The notes under the pieces: generated by a model | Told to the model about the DNA's origin: nothing | Databases searched by the model: none | What the model saw: only the letters and a program-made list of their open reading frames with translations | DNA from: Aquihabitans sp. | GTDB taxonomy: Bacteria; Actinomycetota; Acidimicrobiia; Acidimicrobiales; Iamiaceae | Direction of reading: 5' to 3' | Assembly (NCBI GenBank): GCA_025353965.1 | Contig: JANXNS010000132.1 | Span: 1-45,592, forward strand | Length of the DNA stretch: 45,592 bases | Position numbers and translations under genes: made by a program | Part shown: positions 34,355 to 42,815 of the stretch, piece by piece | Layout of the letters: each line of letters begins with the position of its first letter | How positions within the stretch are numbered: position 1 is the first letter of the stretch

Positions 34355-35416
34355 GTGCCCGAACTGCTCCTACAGGAGACCAGCGCTTATCGGACCCGGC
34401 GGGCTTCGGTGCTGCGCGGGGAAGGCGACATCTACCTCTACCTCGAAGACGTCGTCGGTGCCGAACCGGAGACCACCTCGATCGTCTGGGTCGCCAACTT
34501 CCTGCCAGCCCCAACCGATGCACGGGCCGCTACGCCTCCCGGCACACCGCCCCGTATGGGCCCGGGCGGTACCCGTCATCCCGAAGGCTGCCCGGAGCTG
34601 GGCCAGAACCTGTCCCTGGTCTGGTTCGAAGAGGGTGACGCGGTGGCGTTGGTAGACGCCGAAGGCGTGGTCGCAGCCATTCCCGGGTGGGCCGGTCGCG
34701 ACGATTTCTACGGATACGCCCGCTACGCCCGGGGCCGCAGCCCGCTGGCGTGGGAGCTCACCAATGAGGTCCGCCAGGTTCTCGATCACAAGATCACCGA
34801 GTCCCGGGAGTTCTGGAACTGGCGCCTGGGACCGGTGTGGCCGGAGATCCGTTCCAGCGGCCTAGCTCATTTGGAGCAGCGGGTTGGCCCGCAGGACGCG
34901 GCGTGGCCGATCGGCGACGCTCCCTATCCAGAGTTGATCGCCAGCCGGCACCGCTTCGGCCACGAGGACATCTGGGTGACGGCCACCACCGGCCTATCCG
35001 CCCAGCGCATGGCCGGAGTGGAGCAGTACCTCGACGTGCCCGATGGGGCCACCCGCATTGAACTGGCCATCGCCCGTAACAGCCCAGATCAGGCGGGTGC
35101 CGGGATTATGGGTGCGCTGGCCACCATCCCGTTTGGCCGGTGTACGTGGCTGGGCGAGGGCCACACCATTGGCGGCGTTCCCGGTTCCTACCCGGCGTTC
35201 GGCTCCGATCGAGCTGCGCTCCTCCTCACCGCCAACCCCCCGTTTGTCCCGGGCCAGCCCCCGCCAGACCTCAGCGGACTGATGCGCCGTGGCGCCCCCG
35301 TCACCTACCTCTGGATAATGTTGATCGACGAAGAAGCATTCCGCATGGCCCGCGGCCGAGATGCCGGATCCTCCCTAGCGGACCTAACCCGCCACGGCGC
35401 CACCTGGATTCAGTAA
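34355..35416 (+). CDS. Suppressor-of-fused (SUFU) domain protein
   Basis: A 353-residue protein. The C-terminal 190 or so residues look like the bacterial SUFU domain: TGLSAQRMAG, IELAIARNS, IPFGRCTWLGEGHTI, DRAALLLTANPPF, and VTYLWIMLIDEEAFRMARG. The N-terminal 150 residues (SIVWVANFLPAPTDA, GQNLSLVWFEEGDAVALVD) form a second region I do not recognise. Bacterial SUFU proteins are best known as immunity proteins in polymorphic-toxin loci and as widespread orphans. GTG 34355 has a GGAG ribosome site 8 bases upstream; the frame is open further but overlaps the polymerase gene. It ends 24 bp from the convergent metH. Confidence 0.65.
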   Translation: MPELLLQETSAYRTRRASVLRGEGDIYLYLEDVVGAEPETTSIVWVANFLPAPTDARAATPPGTPPRMGPGGTRHPEGCPELGQNLSLVWFEEGDAVALVDAEGVVAAIPGWAGRDDFYGYARYARGRSPLAWELTNEVRQVLDHKITESREFWNWRLGPVWPEIRSSGLAHLEQRVGPQDAAWPIGDAPYPELIASRHRFGHEDIWVTATTGLSAQRMAGVEQYLDVPDGATRIELAIARNSPDQAGAGIMGALATIPFGRCTWLGEGHTIGGVPGSYPAFGSDRAALLLTANPPFVPGQPPPDLSGLMRRGAPVTYLWIMLIDEEAFRMARGRDAGSSLADLTRHGATWIQ

Positions 35417-35440
35417 GGCAGGCTGAGCCGCGCAGCCGGG

Positions 35441-38400
35441 CTATTTGGCGACGAAGTATTTGGCTTTGGGGTGGTGGCAGATGATGGCGCTGGTGGACTG
35501 TTCGGGCTGGAACTGGAAGCCCGTGTCCTCGCTTACCTCGATGCCGATTCGCTGGGCCTCGAGCAGGTGAGCCACCGTCTCGTTGTCCTCGAGGTCGGGG
35601 CACGCCGGGTAGCCCCAGGAGTAGCGGCCGCCGCGGTACTGCTGGCGGAACAGGCCGGCCACCGATGGCGCGTCTTGGTCAGCAAAGCCCATTTCCTCGC
35701 GGATGCGGCGATGCCATAGCTCGGCCAGCGCTTCGGCCATCTCCACCCCGATGCCGTGGAGCATGAGATATTCCTGGTAGCGGTCTTCCTTGAATAGTTG
35801 GGCCGTCCGCTCGGACACTCGCTCACCCATGGTGACGATCATGAAGGCCACGTAGTCCGTCTCGGCCGAGCCCAGCGGTCGGAAGAAATCAGCGATGCAC
35901 AGGTGCGGTTCGCGGGTACTGCGGGGGTAGGCGAAGCGGGCCTTCTCAACCTGCCTGGTTTCGTCCTCCCAGACCACCAGGTCGGTACCGTCACCGTTGG
36001 CAGGCCAGTAGCCATAGACCACCTGCGGAATGAGGAGGTCGTCGGCGCGGGCCTTGTCGAGCTGGTCGCGAAGTTCGGGGCGGAGGCGGGTCTTGAACGC
36101 GTCGTCGTCCTCGCCATTTTCGGGACGGAAGCCCCACTGGTTGCGGAACAGTGCCGTCTCGTTGATGTAGGCGGCGATGTCATCGAGCGACACGCCCTTG
36201 ATCACGCGGCTGCCCACAAACGGGGGTACGAAGATCGGGTTGTCGGTCTCCACCTCCGGCGAGCGATCCGGCAGGACAATGGCGTCCTTGTCGGTGGCGA
36301 ACTGCTCCTTGATACGGCTAGGGACCTTGGACTCCGAGGGGACGATGCCCCAATCGGGATCGTCGGACTCAGGGTTGGTGCGAATCTCGCCGAGTCGGTC
36401 CATGACCCGCAGGCCCTCGAACGCGTCCTTGCCGTAGAACAGCCGGCCTTCATAGATGTTGCGCAGATCTCGCTCCACGAAGGAACGGGTGAGCGCCGCG
36501 CCGCCGAGCAGCACGGGGATGTCGGAAAGCTCGCGGGCGTTGAGTTCCTGGAGGTTGTCTCGCATGATCAGCGTGCTCTTGACGAGCAGACCGCTCATGC
36601 CGATGGCGTGCGCCTTGACCTCTATCGCCTTCTCGATCATCTCGGTGATCGAGATTTTGATCCCGATGTTGTGAACCTCGTAGCCGTTGTTGGTGAGGAT
36701 GATGTCCACCAGGTTCTTGCCGATGTCGTGGACATCGCCTTTCACCGTGGCCAACACGATGCGGCCCTTGCTGGAGTCCACCCCGTCGGCCAGCTTCTCC
36801 ATGAATGGCTCGAGGTAGGCCACCGAGGCCTTCATGGTTTCCGCTGATTGCAACACGAACGGCAACTGCATCTGGCCGGAGCCGAAGAGTTCGCCCACCA
36901 CCTTCATCCCGCCGAGCAGGTGCTCGTTGATGATGATCAGTGGGGTGATGCCTTCGGCCATGGCGAGGTCGAGGTCCACGGTGAGGTTCTCACGGTCACC
37001 GTCGATGATGCGGTGGTGGAGGCGTTCACCAACCGGCCAACCGGAGCGGTCCTCTTTGACCTCCTTTTGGACCGTGACGTCGGCGAAAACGGCCAGGAAC
37101 TTCTGGAGCGGGTCATAGTCAGCGGCGCCCTCCGACAGCGTACCGGCCGCGCCGCGGCGGTCGTAGATGAGGTCCATGGCCACGTCACGCTGCTCGTCGG
37201 TGATCTTGCTCAACGGCATGATCTTGGAGGCGTGCACGATGGCGGAATCCAGCCCGACCTGCTCGCACTCGTGCATGAACACGCTGTTGAGCACGTGGCG
37301 CGAGGCAGGGGAAAGACCGAAGCTCACATTGGAGAGGCCAAGCGTGGTGTAGCAGCCGGGGATCTCTTCTTTGATGGCCTTGATGGCCTCCATGGTCTCG
37401 ATGGCGTCGCGGCGGAGGTCGTCATCGCCGGTGGAGAGGGGGAACGTGAGGGCATCGAAGATGAGGTCGCTGTTCTCCAGCCCGTAGGAATCGCGGGCGA
37501 GTTCGGCAATGCGCTTGGCCACCCGAACCTTCCAGGCCACATCGCGGGCCTGGCCTTCTTCGTCGATGCACAGACATATGACCGCCGCGCCGTATTCCTT
37601 GGCCAGGCTGAACACCCGGTCCAGTCGGGAGCCAGGAGCGAAGCCGTCCTCCAGGTTGGCGGAGTTGAGGATGGCCCGGCCGCCGATCCACTGCAGGCCG
37701 GCCTCGATCACCTCGGGCTCGGTGGAGTCCAGCACCAGCGGAGCGTTGGCTTGGGTGGCGAACCGGCTGGCGATCTCGTCCATGTCGGCGGCGCCATCGC
37801 GGCCCACGTAGTCGACGCAGACGTCCAACACGTGGGCGCCTTCTTTGGTCTGCTGGGTGGCCATAGCTGTGCAGGTGTCGAAGTCCCCTTCGAGCATGGC
37901 TTCACGGAACTTCTTGGAACCGTTGGCGTTGGTGCGCTCGCCGATCATCAGGAACGACAGATCCTGGCGGAGCGCGACCGGTGAGTAGATCGACGAAACC
38001 GACGGCTCGTGGTCAATGGTTCGCGTGGCCGGGGTGAGGTTGGGGGCCATGTCGGCCAGCAGCTTGATGAACTCCGGTGTGGTGCCACAGCAGCCGCCGA
38101 TCACCTGCACGCCGAACTCCTCCACGAAGCGGCGCTGGTGTACCTCCATCTGCTCCGGGGTGAGGTCGTAGTGCATTTTCCCGTCGACCACCGAGGGCAG
38201 ACCAGCATTGGGCAACACCGAAATTGGGACCCGGGAGTGCTGGGAGAGATGGCGAATGTGCTCGCCCATCTCGGTGGGGCCAGTGGCGCAGTTGAGGCCA
38301 ATGATGTCGACCTTCAGTGGGTCGATTGAGGCCAGCGCAGCCCCAATCTCTGTGCCCACCAGCATGCGCCCGGTCAGCTCCATGGTGACCTGGGCCTGGA

Positions 38401-38989
38401 TCGGGACCTGGCGGCCCATCTTGGCCATGGCCCGACGGACGCCGATCACGGAGGCTTTGAGGGCCAGCAGATCGAAATGGGTCTCGAGGATGAAGAGGTC
38501 GATGCCGCCTTCGAGCATGGCCTCGCCTGCCACCTGATAGTGGTCCCGGAGGGCGGCGAAACGGATCTGGCCGAGGCTGGGCGACTTGGTGCCGGGGCCG
38601 AGCGAACCGGCCACGTAACGCTGGCGATCCGGCGTGGAAAAGTCGCTGGCGACCTGGCGGGCAATGAGCGTGTTGGCCAGCGCGATCTCATACGACCGCT
38701 CGGCCATGTCGTATTCGCCGAGCGGCACGCCGAAGGCGCCGAAGGTGTTGGTCTCCACCACGTCGGCCCCGACTTCGAGGTACGCGGTGTGGAGTGCAGC
38801 GATCACGTCGGGGCGGGTGACACCAAGGATGTCGGTGCAGCCCTCGTTGGCCTCGCCGCCGTAATCATCGAGGCTTAGATCTTGGGTCTGGAGCCAAGTG
38901 CCCGTCGCCCCGTCATAGACGACGACACGTTGCGCAACTAGGTCGAGAAAGGAAGCAGCCACGCCGATCAGGCTATCGGGGGGTGCCAA
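35441..38989 (-). CDS. metH: Cobalamin-dependent methionine synthase
   Basis: A 1,182-residue multidomain enzyme transferring a methyl group from methyltetrahydrofolate to homocysteine through B12. Homocysteine domain, about 1-320: zinc ligands Cys234 (GLNCATGP), Cys300 and Cys301 (GGCCGTTP). Pterin domain, about 340-610: LMIGERTNANGSKKFREAM. B12 cap from 640; B12-binding from about 740 with His754 in GDVHDIG as the cobalt axial ligand. C-terminal AdoMet reactivation domain from about 900, with YSWGYPACPD. All four modules look intact. TTG 38989 gives the longest product; GTG 38962 is also possible and neither has a clear ribosome site. No room exists upstream for a cobalamin riboswitch. Confidence 0.95.
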   Translation of the reverse strand: MAPPDSLIGVAASFLDLVAQRVVVYDGATGTWLQTQDLSLDDYGGEANEGCTDILGVTRPDVIAALHTAYLEVGADVVETNTFGAFGVPLGEYDMAERSYEIALANTLIARQVASDFSTPDRQRYVAGSLGPGTKSPSLGQIRFAALRDHYQVAGEAMLEGGIDLFILETHFDLLALKASVIGVRRAMAKMGRQVPIQAQVTMELTGRMLVGTEIGAALASIDPLKVDIIGLNCATGPTEMGEHIRHLSQHSRVPISVLPNAGLPSVVDGKMHYDLTPEQMEVHQRRFVEEFGVQVIGGCCGTTPEFIKLLADMAPNLTPATRTIDHEPSVSSIYSPVALRQDLSFLMIGERTNANGSKKFREAMLEGDFDTCTAMATQQTKEGAHVLDVCVDYVGRDGAADMDEIASRFATQANAPLVLDSTEPEVIEAGLQWIGGRAILNSANLEDGFAPGSRLDRVFSLAKEYGAAVICLCIDEEGQARDVAWKVRVAKRIAELARDSYGLENSDLIFDALTFPLSTGDDDLRRDAIETMEAIKAIKEEIPGCYTTLGLSNVSFGLSPASRHVLNSVFMHECEQVGLDSAIVHASKIMPLSKITDEQRDVAMDLIYDRRGAAGTLSEGAADYDPLQKFLAVFADVTVQKEVKEDRSGWPVGERLHHRIIDGDRENLTVDLDLAMAEGITPLIIINEHLLGGMKVVGELFGSGQMQLPFVLQSAETMKASVAYLEPFMEKLADGVDSSKGRIVLATVKGDVHDIGKNLVDIILTNNGYEVHNIGIKISITEMIEKAIEVKAHAIGMSGLLVKSTLIMRDNLQELNARELSDIPVLLGGAALTRSFVERDLRNIYEGRLFYGKDAFEGLRVMDRLGEIRTNPESDDPDWGIVPSESKVPSRIKEQFATDKDAIVLPDRSPEVETDNPIFVPPFVGSRVIKGVSLDDIAAYINETALFRNQWGFRPENGEDDDAFKTRLRPELRDQLDKARADDLLIPQVVYGYWPANGDGTDLVVWEDETRQVEKARFAYPRSTREPHLCIADFFRPLGSAETDYVAFMIVTMGERVSERTAQLFKEDRYQEYLMLHGIGVEMAEALAELWHRRIREEMGFADQDAPSVAGLFRQQYRGGRYSWGYPACPDLEDNETVAHLLEAQRIGIEVSEDTGFQFQPEQSTSAIICHHPKAKYFVAK

Positions 38990-39075
38990 CCCGCCCGTAG
39001 TCCATTGGTCTGGACCGCGGGCGGGGTGACGCAGGCCTTGGTTCGTTCACGGCTCTACCGGCGCCACCCTTCTCG

Positions 39076-39579
39076 CTATTTCCAAACGCTTTCGGCGCCG
39101 GAGTGGCCGGTACGGATGATCCACACCGTGGAAACTGCGCCCATCAACACCGAGAAGGCCAGGATCGGCAGGAATGCCTTCACCAGGAGGGGGGGCGTGG
39201 CCCGGCCGGTGCTGGTTTCGGAAGCGGTGTCCTTGGCCCGTCGGCCTTGGAGCCACTGGATTCCGGCGGCTGCGACCGCCAGCACAAAGAACACAAACAC
39301 CAGCGGACGGGCCTGTTCGGCCAGCTGGGAATGTCGCTCGATGAGCGCAGTTTTATCGTTGTTCAAATTTTGGAGCCCTTGGCCGGTCATGATCGCGATC
39401 TGCACCCCGACCAAGCCGACGGTGGCAAACACGGCCGTGATCGGTACCAGTGCGGCCCGCCAGCGCGGCATGAAGAGCGCCAACAGGGCGCCGATGGCGG
39501 CGAGGGGAATCATCATGACGGGTATGTGGACCATCAAAGGGTGCGCGGCAAGACCGTTGAATTTTTCAATGCTTGGCAA
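39076..39579 (-). CDS. DUF2231-family membrane protein
   Basis: A 167-residue membrane protein. GLAAHPLMVHIPVMMIPLAA near the N-terminus is the DUF2231 signature (HPxxVHxP), followed by four hydrophobic segments, a charged loop (NNDKTALIERHSQLAEQARP) that resembles the periplasmic histidine-bearing loop of related proteins, and a basic segment. The family is sometimes annotated as a haem-related or cytochrome-like membrane protein, but its role is unknown. TTG 39579 is chosen because GGAG lies 5 bases upstream and homology begins just after; the frame is open to 39729 but the extension is unlike the family. It precedes metH by about 86 bp on the same strand. Confidence 0.75.
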   Translation of the reverse strand: MPSIEKFNGLAAHPLMVHIPVMMIPLAAIGALLALFMPRWRAALVPITAVFATVGLVGVQIAIMTGQGLQNLNNDKTALIERHSQLAEQARPLVFVFFVLAVAAAGIQWLQGRRAKDTASETSTGRATPPLLVKAFLPILAFSVLMGAVSTVWIIRTGHSGAESVWK

Positions 39580-39713
39580 ATTGGCTCCATGAAGCGAGGG
39601 GACGTCGCCATCATGGTGTTGGCCGTGAAAGCGTTTGGCTAGTCGTTGGTAAGCGGAAGGCAAACGCCGGGCGCAGCGACCATGGGGGTGGGCGTCGGTA
39701 AGGTTGGCTCCGC

Positions 39714-40258
39714 ATGAAGATCTATACACGCAAAGGCGACGACGGCACCACCGGTCTCTATGGGGGAGGCCGAGTTCTCAAGGACTCCGTCGCTCCCGAG
39801 GCCTACGGCACGGTCGACGAGGCCCAAGCGGCTCTTGGGGTGGCCCGGGCGTTTTGTCCCAGAGGCAGCGAGCTCGATGTGCTCCTCGTAGGCCTTGAAC
39901 GAGACCTTTGGGTGCTCATGGCGGAACTGGCCACCGACGAATCGAACTTCCACAAGCTGGTCGACGGGACCAGCCGGGTCACCGCCGACATGGTTTCTGC
40001 ATTGGAAGGCCACATAGACGCGATATCGGACCGGTTCGAACCGCCACAGAATTCGTCGTCCCCGGCGAAGACCGGGTGGCCGCGTTGCTCGACGTGGCCC
40101 GCACGGTGATCCGCCGCGCCGAGCGGGCTTCGCTGCGCGCCGCGGCACCCGGCGCGCAGGTTGTGCCGTACCTGAACCGCCTCTCGGACCTCCTCTGGAC
40201 GCTTGCCCGTTGGCAAGAAGGTTCGTCGCTCACGTCCCGTGACCACACCACTACTTGA
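39714..40258 (+). pseudogene. ATP:cob(I)alamin adenosyltransferase (PduO type) with a frameshift
   Basis: The first frame (39714-40109) gives a correct N-terminus, MKIYTRKGDDGTTGLYGG, with the ATP-binding loop, and stays family-like to ISDRFEPP. Family-like sequence then resumes in another frame at about 40046: TEFVVPGEDRVAALLDVAR, VIRRAERAS and YLNRLSDLLW, ending at 40258. Joining the two needs one extra base near 40044-40046; the summed length, 545 bases, is one short of 182 codons. No slippery heptamer is visible at the junction. As read, the protein is truncated at residue 131 and would lack the RRAER/NRLSDLL active-site half. The cause may be a real deletion or a base-calling error. Confidence 0.85.
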
Positions 40259-40285
40259 CCACTACAGCCACCCAGGAGTTCCCTC

Positions 40286-41737
40286 ATGCCGATTCCGATC
40301 ACGCTTGACCACCAGCCGGTGGTTCCCGACGACGTCGATCTGGTGGTGCTGGGGGTTCGGGCCGGTCACCTCGCCGCCGATGCCCCTGGTCTCGACATCG
40401 CCCTAGCGGCGCTGGCGGGCTTTGAAGGCAACGTGGCCCAGACGTTGGTTGCGCAGACCAACGACGGGGCGCGCCTGTTGGTTGGTCTGGGAGCCGAGCC
40501 GGACCCGACCGAGTTCCGGCGCATCGGTGCCGCAGTGGCCAAGGGGTCGCTGAAGCAGGAAACCGTTGCGGTGGACCTGCTGGGCCACCTCGAGGGGGCG
40601 GATCGGGTGGCCGCCGCCGGGACCTTGGCCGAAGGGCTGGCGCTCGGCACCTACTCCTTTGCTGACTACAAAGACCCACCACCCGCCACTGTGATCGCGT
40701 CTGTCATCGTCGTCGCCAAAGGCGGCCGGAAGGTGGCCGATGCGGTGGCCCGTGGTGCGATGATTGCGGGGGCCATGGGCCTCGTGCGGGATCTCGTGAA
40801 CACCCCCGGTGGAGACCTCACCCCGTCGGCCTTTGCTGAACAGGCGGAGGAGGTAGCCGCAGAAGTAGGGCTGGAGATTGAAATCCTGGACCGCGCCGCC
40901 ATTGCCGAGGCTGGGCTGGGCGGCTTGCTCGGTGTCGCGCGCGGGTCTTCGCAAGAGCCCCGGTTCGTGACCCTGACCCACCGTCCTGTGGGCCGTCCGA
41001 AGGGGTCTATTGCCCTGGTCGGCAAGGGAGTCACCTTCGATTCCGGCGGCCTGTCCATCAAGACCACCGCTGGCATGGAATGGATGAAGGGAGACATGGC
41101 CGGTGCGGCCACGGTTCTCGGGGCCATGAGCCTGGTACCGACGCTGGCCCCTCGGATGTTGGTCACCGCTTACCTACCGCTCACTGACAACATGCTCGGT
41201 CCGGATGCCACCCGCGTGGGAGACGTGTTGCGGGCCCGCAACGGCAAGACCATCGAGGTCCTCAACACCGATGCCGAGGGTCGGCTCATCCTGGCCGACG
41301 CACTGGCCCTAGCGGCCGAGGCGGAGCCGGACGCCATCATTGACCTAGCCACCCTGACCGGCGCCTGCGTCGTTGCCTTGGGCGAACGAACCGCTGGTGT
41401 GATGGGCAATCACGCAGACCTTCAGGAGCGCGTGCTTGATGCCGCCGGTGCCGCCGGTGAGGACATGTGGCCGCTGCCGTTCCCCGCCCATTTGCGCAAG
41501 ACCATCGACAGTGAGATCGCCGATCTCCGCAACCTGGGAACCAGTGGGCTCGGTGGGGCGCTGACCGCCGGGATTTTCCTCCAGGAATTCGTGGCCGACG
41601 TGCCCTGGGTCCACCTCGATATAGCGGGCCCGGCCGATACCACCGTGGCCTACGACGAGAACTCCCGTGGTGGTACTGGCTATGGCGTGCGCACCCTGGT
41701 GAACGTGCTGACCGCCTGGACGAAGCTTCCCGCCTGA
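40286..41737 (+). CDS. pepA: Leucyl aminopeptidase (M17 family)
   Basis: A 483-residue two-zinc aminopeptidase. The C-terminal catalytic domain begins near residue 165 with LVRDLVNTPGGDLTPSAFA; VGKGVTFDSGGLSIKTT supplies the Lys and Asp ligands, MKGDMAGAATVLG the next, and NTDAEGRLILADAL is the M17 signature with the final Asp and Glu ligands and catalytic Arg. It removes N-terminal residues, favouring leucine, in the cytoplasm, usually as a hexamer. ATG 40286 has an AGGAG ribosome site. A strong hairpin follows the stop codon. Confidence 0.95.
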   Translation: MPIPITLDHQPVVPDDVDLVVLGVRAGHLAADAPGLDIALAALAGFEGNVAQTLVAQTNDGARLLVGLGAEPDPTEFRRIGAAVAKGSLKQETVAVDLLGHLEGADRVAAAGTLAEGLALGTYSFADYKDPPPATVIASVIVVAKGGRKVADAVARGAMIAGAMGLVRDLVNTPGGDLTPSAFAEQAEEVAAEVGLEIEILDRAAIAEAGLGGLLGVARGSSQEPRFVTLTHRPVGRPKGSIALVGKGVTFDSGGLSIKTTAGMEWMKGDMAGAATVLGAMSLVPTLAPRMLVTAYLPLTDNMLGPDATRVGDVLRARNGKTIEVLNTDAEGRLILADALALAAEAEPDAIIDLATLTGACVVALGERTAGVMGNHADLQERVLDAAGAAGEDMWPLPFPAHLRKTIDSEIADLRNLGTSGLGGALTAGIFLQEFVADVPWVHLDIAGPADTTVAYDENSRGGTGYGVRTLVNVLTAWTKLPA

Positions 41738-41762
41738 CGATTTGGTGGGCGATACCCGGACG

Positions 41763-41803
41763 CGACGATGCCCGCCCCGGGAGTTGGGGGGCGGGCATCG
41801 TCG
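41763..41803. terminator. Long GC-rich hairpin, probable bidirectional terminator
   Basis: A 16-base arm (41763-41778) is perfectly complementary to 41788-41803 around a 9-base loop. It lies 26 bp after the pepA stop and 36 bp before the convergent gene's stop, where a terminator for both is expected. There is no T-run on either side, so it is not a classical intrinsic terminator, as is common in high-GC actinobacteria. Confidence 0.75.
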
Positions 41804-41838
41804 TCTGTCGCTGGGGAGTGTGGGGCCTGGCGACAGAC

Positions 41839-42609
41839 CTAGGCGGCGTCTCCCTCGGGAGAGAGCACGGCCGCAATGGATGGGCGGGGCGAGCCGCCGG
41901 GGCGAGGGGGCCGGGCCGGCCCTGTGGTCGGCCGAGGTGGTAGCCGGTGGACCTGCGCCGTGGGGCCAGCCGCCGCGCTCACCATGGGTGCTGGGGCCGC
42001 GGGAGCAACGCCTCGTTGGCGTTCCCTCGCCCAGCGCAAGGCTTCGTGGGCCAAGGCGGGGTGGAGTTTCCAGCGGTGTAACTGATGCTCGATTGCTTCG
42101 TCCGACTCTCCTAGTTCAGCGAGGCTGAGTGCCAGCCGACGGGCCCGGCGCTGTTGCTGCTCCAGATCTGGGGCTCGCTCGGCTTGGCGCTGCCATGCGT
42201 CGTGCTCATCCCTGATGGTCGGGGGCAGCCGGGTGAGTTGGGACCGATTGAGGGGCGCGATCCGGGTTCTGATGGCAAGTTCTCCGGGGCCGGTGGACAA
42301 GGTGACCTTGAACTTGATTGATCGGGCGATGGCTCGCAGAAACGGTGCGTTTCGCCCGCCCTTGACCCCCAGCCCGAGCGCGGCGGCGGTGTCCAACAGG
42401 GGCAGGTCGAATCCGTCAGGGTGGTCCTCCAACTCTCCTGCGATGCGGCGCAGGAGCAGTGTGGTGGTGGGGCCAAGGATCGGAAGCCAAAAGCGTTCCA
42501 CGTACGCGGAGCGGGGGTCGTGGCCGAGTAGGTCGACCACGGGATCGGACCAAACGGTCACATGTAGGTGGTCGGCGGGCAAGGTGAAATCGAGCGGGGG
42601 AAGCGACAC
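41839..42609 (-). CDS. Conserved hypothetical protein with disordered C-terminus
   Basis: A 256-residue protein I cannot assign. The N-terminal two thirds look folded and conserved in style: DFTLPADHLHVTVWSDPVVD, then RFWLPILGPTTTLLLRRIA, then FDLPLLDTAAALGLG, with a helix-rich region of many Arg/Gln residues after it. The last 70 residues are Pro/Ala-rich and probably unstructured. The arrangement, a helix-turn-helix-like ILGPTTTLLLRRIAGEL, would fit a replication-initiator-like or regulator-like module, but this is speculation. GTG 42609 is chosen because a perfect GGAGG lies 5 bases upstream, stronger than any site for the longer TTG start at 42669. A good promoter lies upstream. Confidence 0.7.
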   Translation of the reverse strand: MSLPPLDFTLPADHLHVTVWSDPVVDLLGHDPRSAYVERFWLPILGPTTTLLLRRIAGELEDHPDGFDLPLLDTAAALGLGVKGGRNAPFLRAIARSIKFKVTLSTGPGELAIRTRIAPLNRSQLTRLPPTIRDEHDAWQRQAERAPDLEQQQRRARRLALSLAELGESDEAIEHQLHRWKLHPALAHEALRWARERQRGVAPAAPAPMVSAAAGPTAQVHRLPPRPTTGPARPPRPGGSPRPSIAAVLSPEGDAA

Positions 42610-42683
42610 GAAGTCCTCCAGGCGAGGCGGCCGATGAGGCCGATGGCGTTCGTCAGCGCTCAGCTGCAAGGTGTTGTCATGTG

Positions 42684-42711
42684 GTTCTATACCTTTCTAG
42701 TCTTTTGTCAA
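42684..42711 (-). promoter_or_regulatory. Candidate promoter for the 42609 gene
   Basis: On the minus strand, a consensus TTGACA (42711-42706) is followed after 16 bases by TAGAAC (42689-42684), in an AT-rich patch within otherwise GC-rich DNA. It would begin transcription about 65-70 bases before the GTG start. Confidence 0.5.
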
Positions 42712-42815
42712 GAGGAAAGTCGGGAATGGGTGGCCTGGCTTGATTGTTGACCCAACCGGTAGCATTTTCGTCGCCCACCCATCGTGGGTACGCCGCAGCA
42801 ATCAGAGGAACCGTC

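Noticed and set aside
34355-35416. SUFU gene as part of a toxin-immunity locus
   Set aside because: No toxin, RHS/WXG secretion gene or other immunity genes are adjacent; the neighbours are housekeeping or repair genes.
35798-37984. Two long plus-strand frames (349 and 378 codons) opposite metH
   Set aside because: They lie antisense to strongly conserved metH motifs, have Val/Gly/Asp-biased composition typical of the mirror of GC-rich coding sequence, and no recognisable domain.
38990-39075. Cobalamin riboswitch upstream of metH
   Set aside because: Only about 86 bases separate metH from the upstream gene's stop, too short for a full B12 riboswitch, and no B12-box-like element was seen.
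40040-40060. Programmed -1 frameshift as explanation for the adenosyltransferase
   Set aside because: No X-XXY-YYZ slippery heptamer or convincing downstream structure at the junction; a simple indel or base-call error is more likely.
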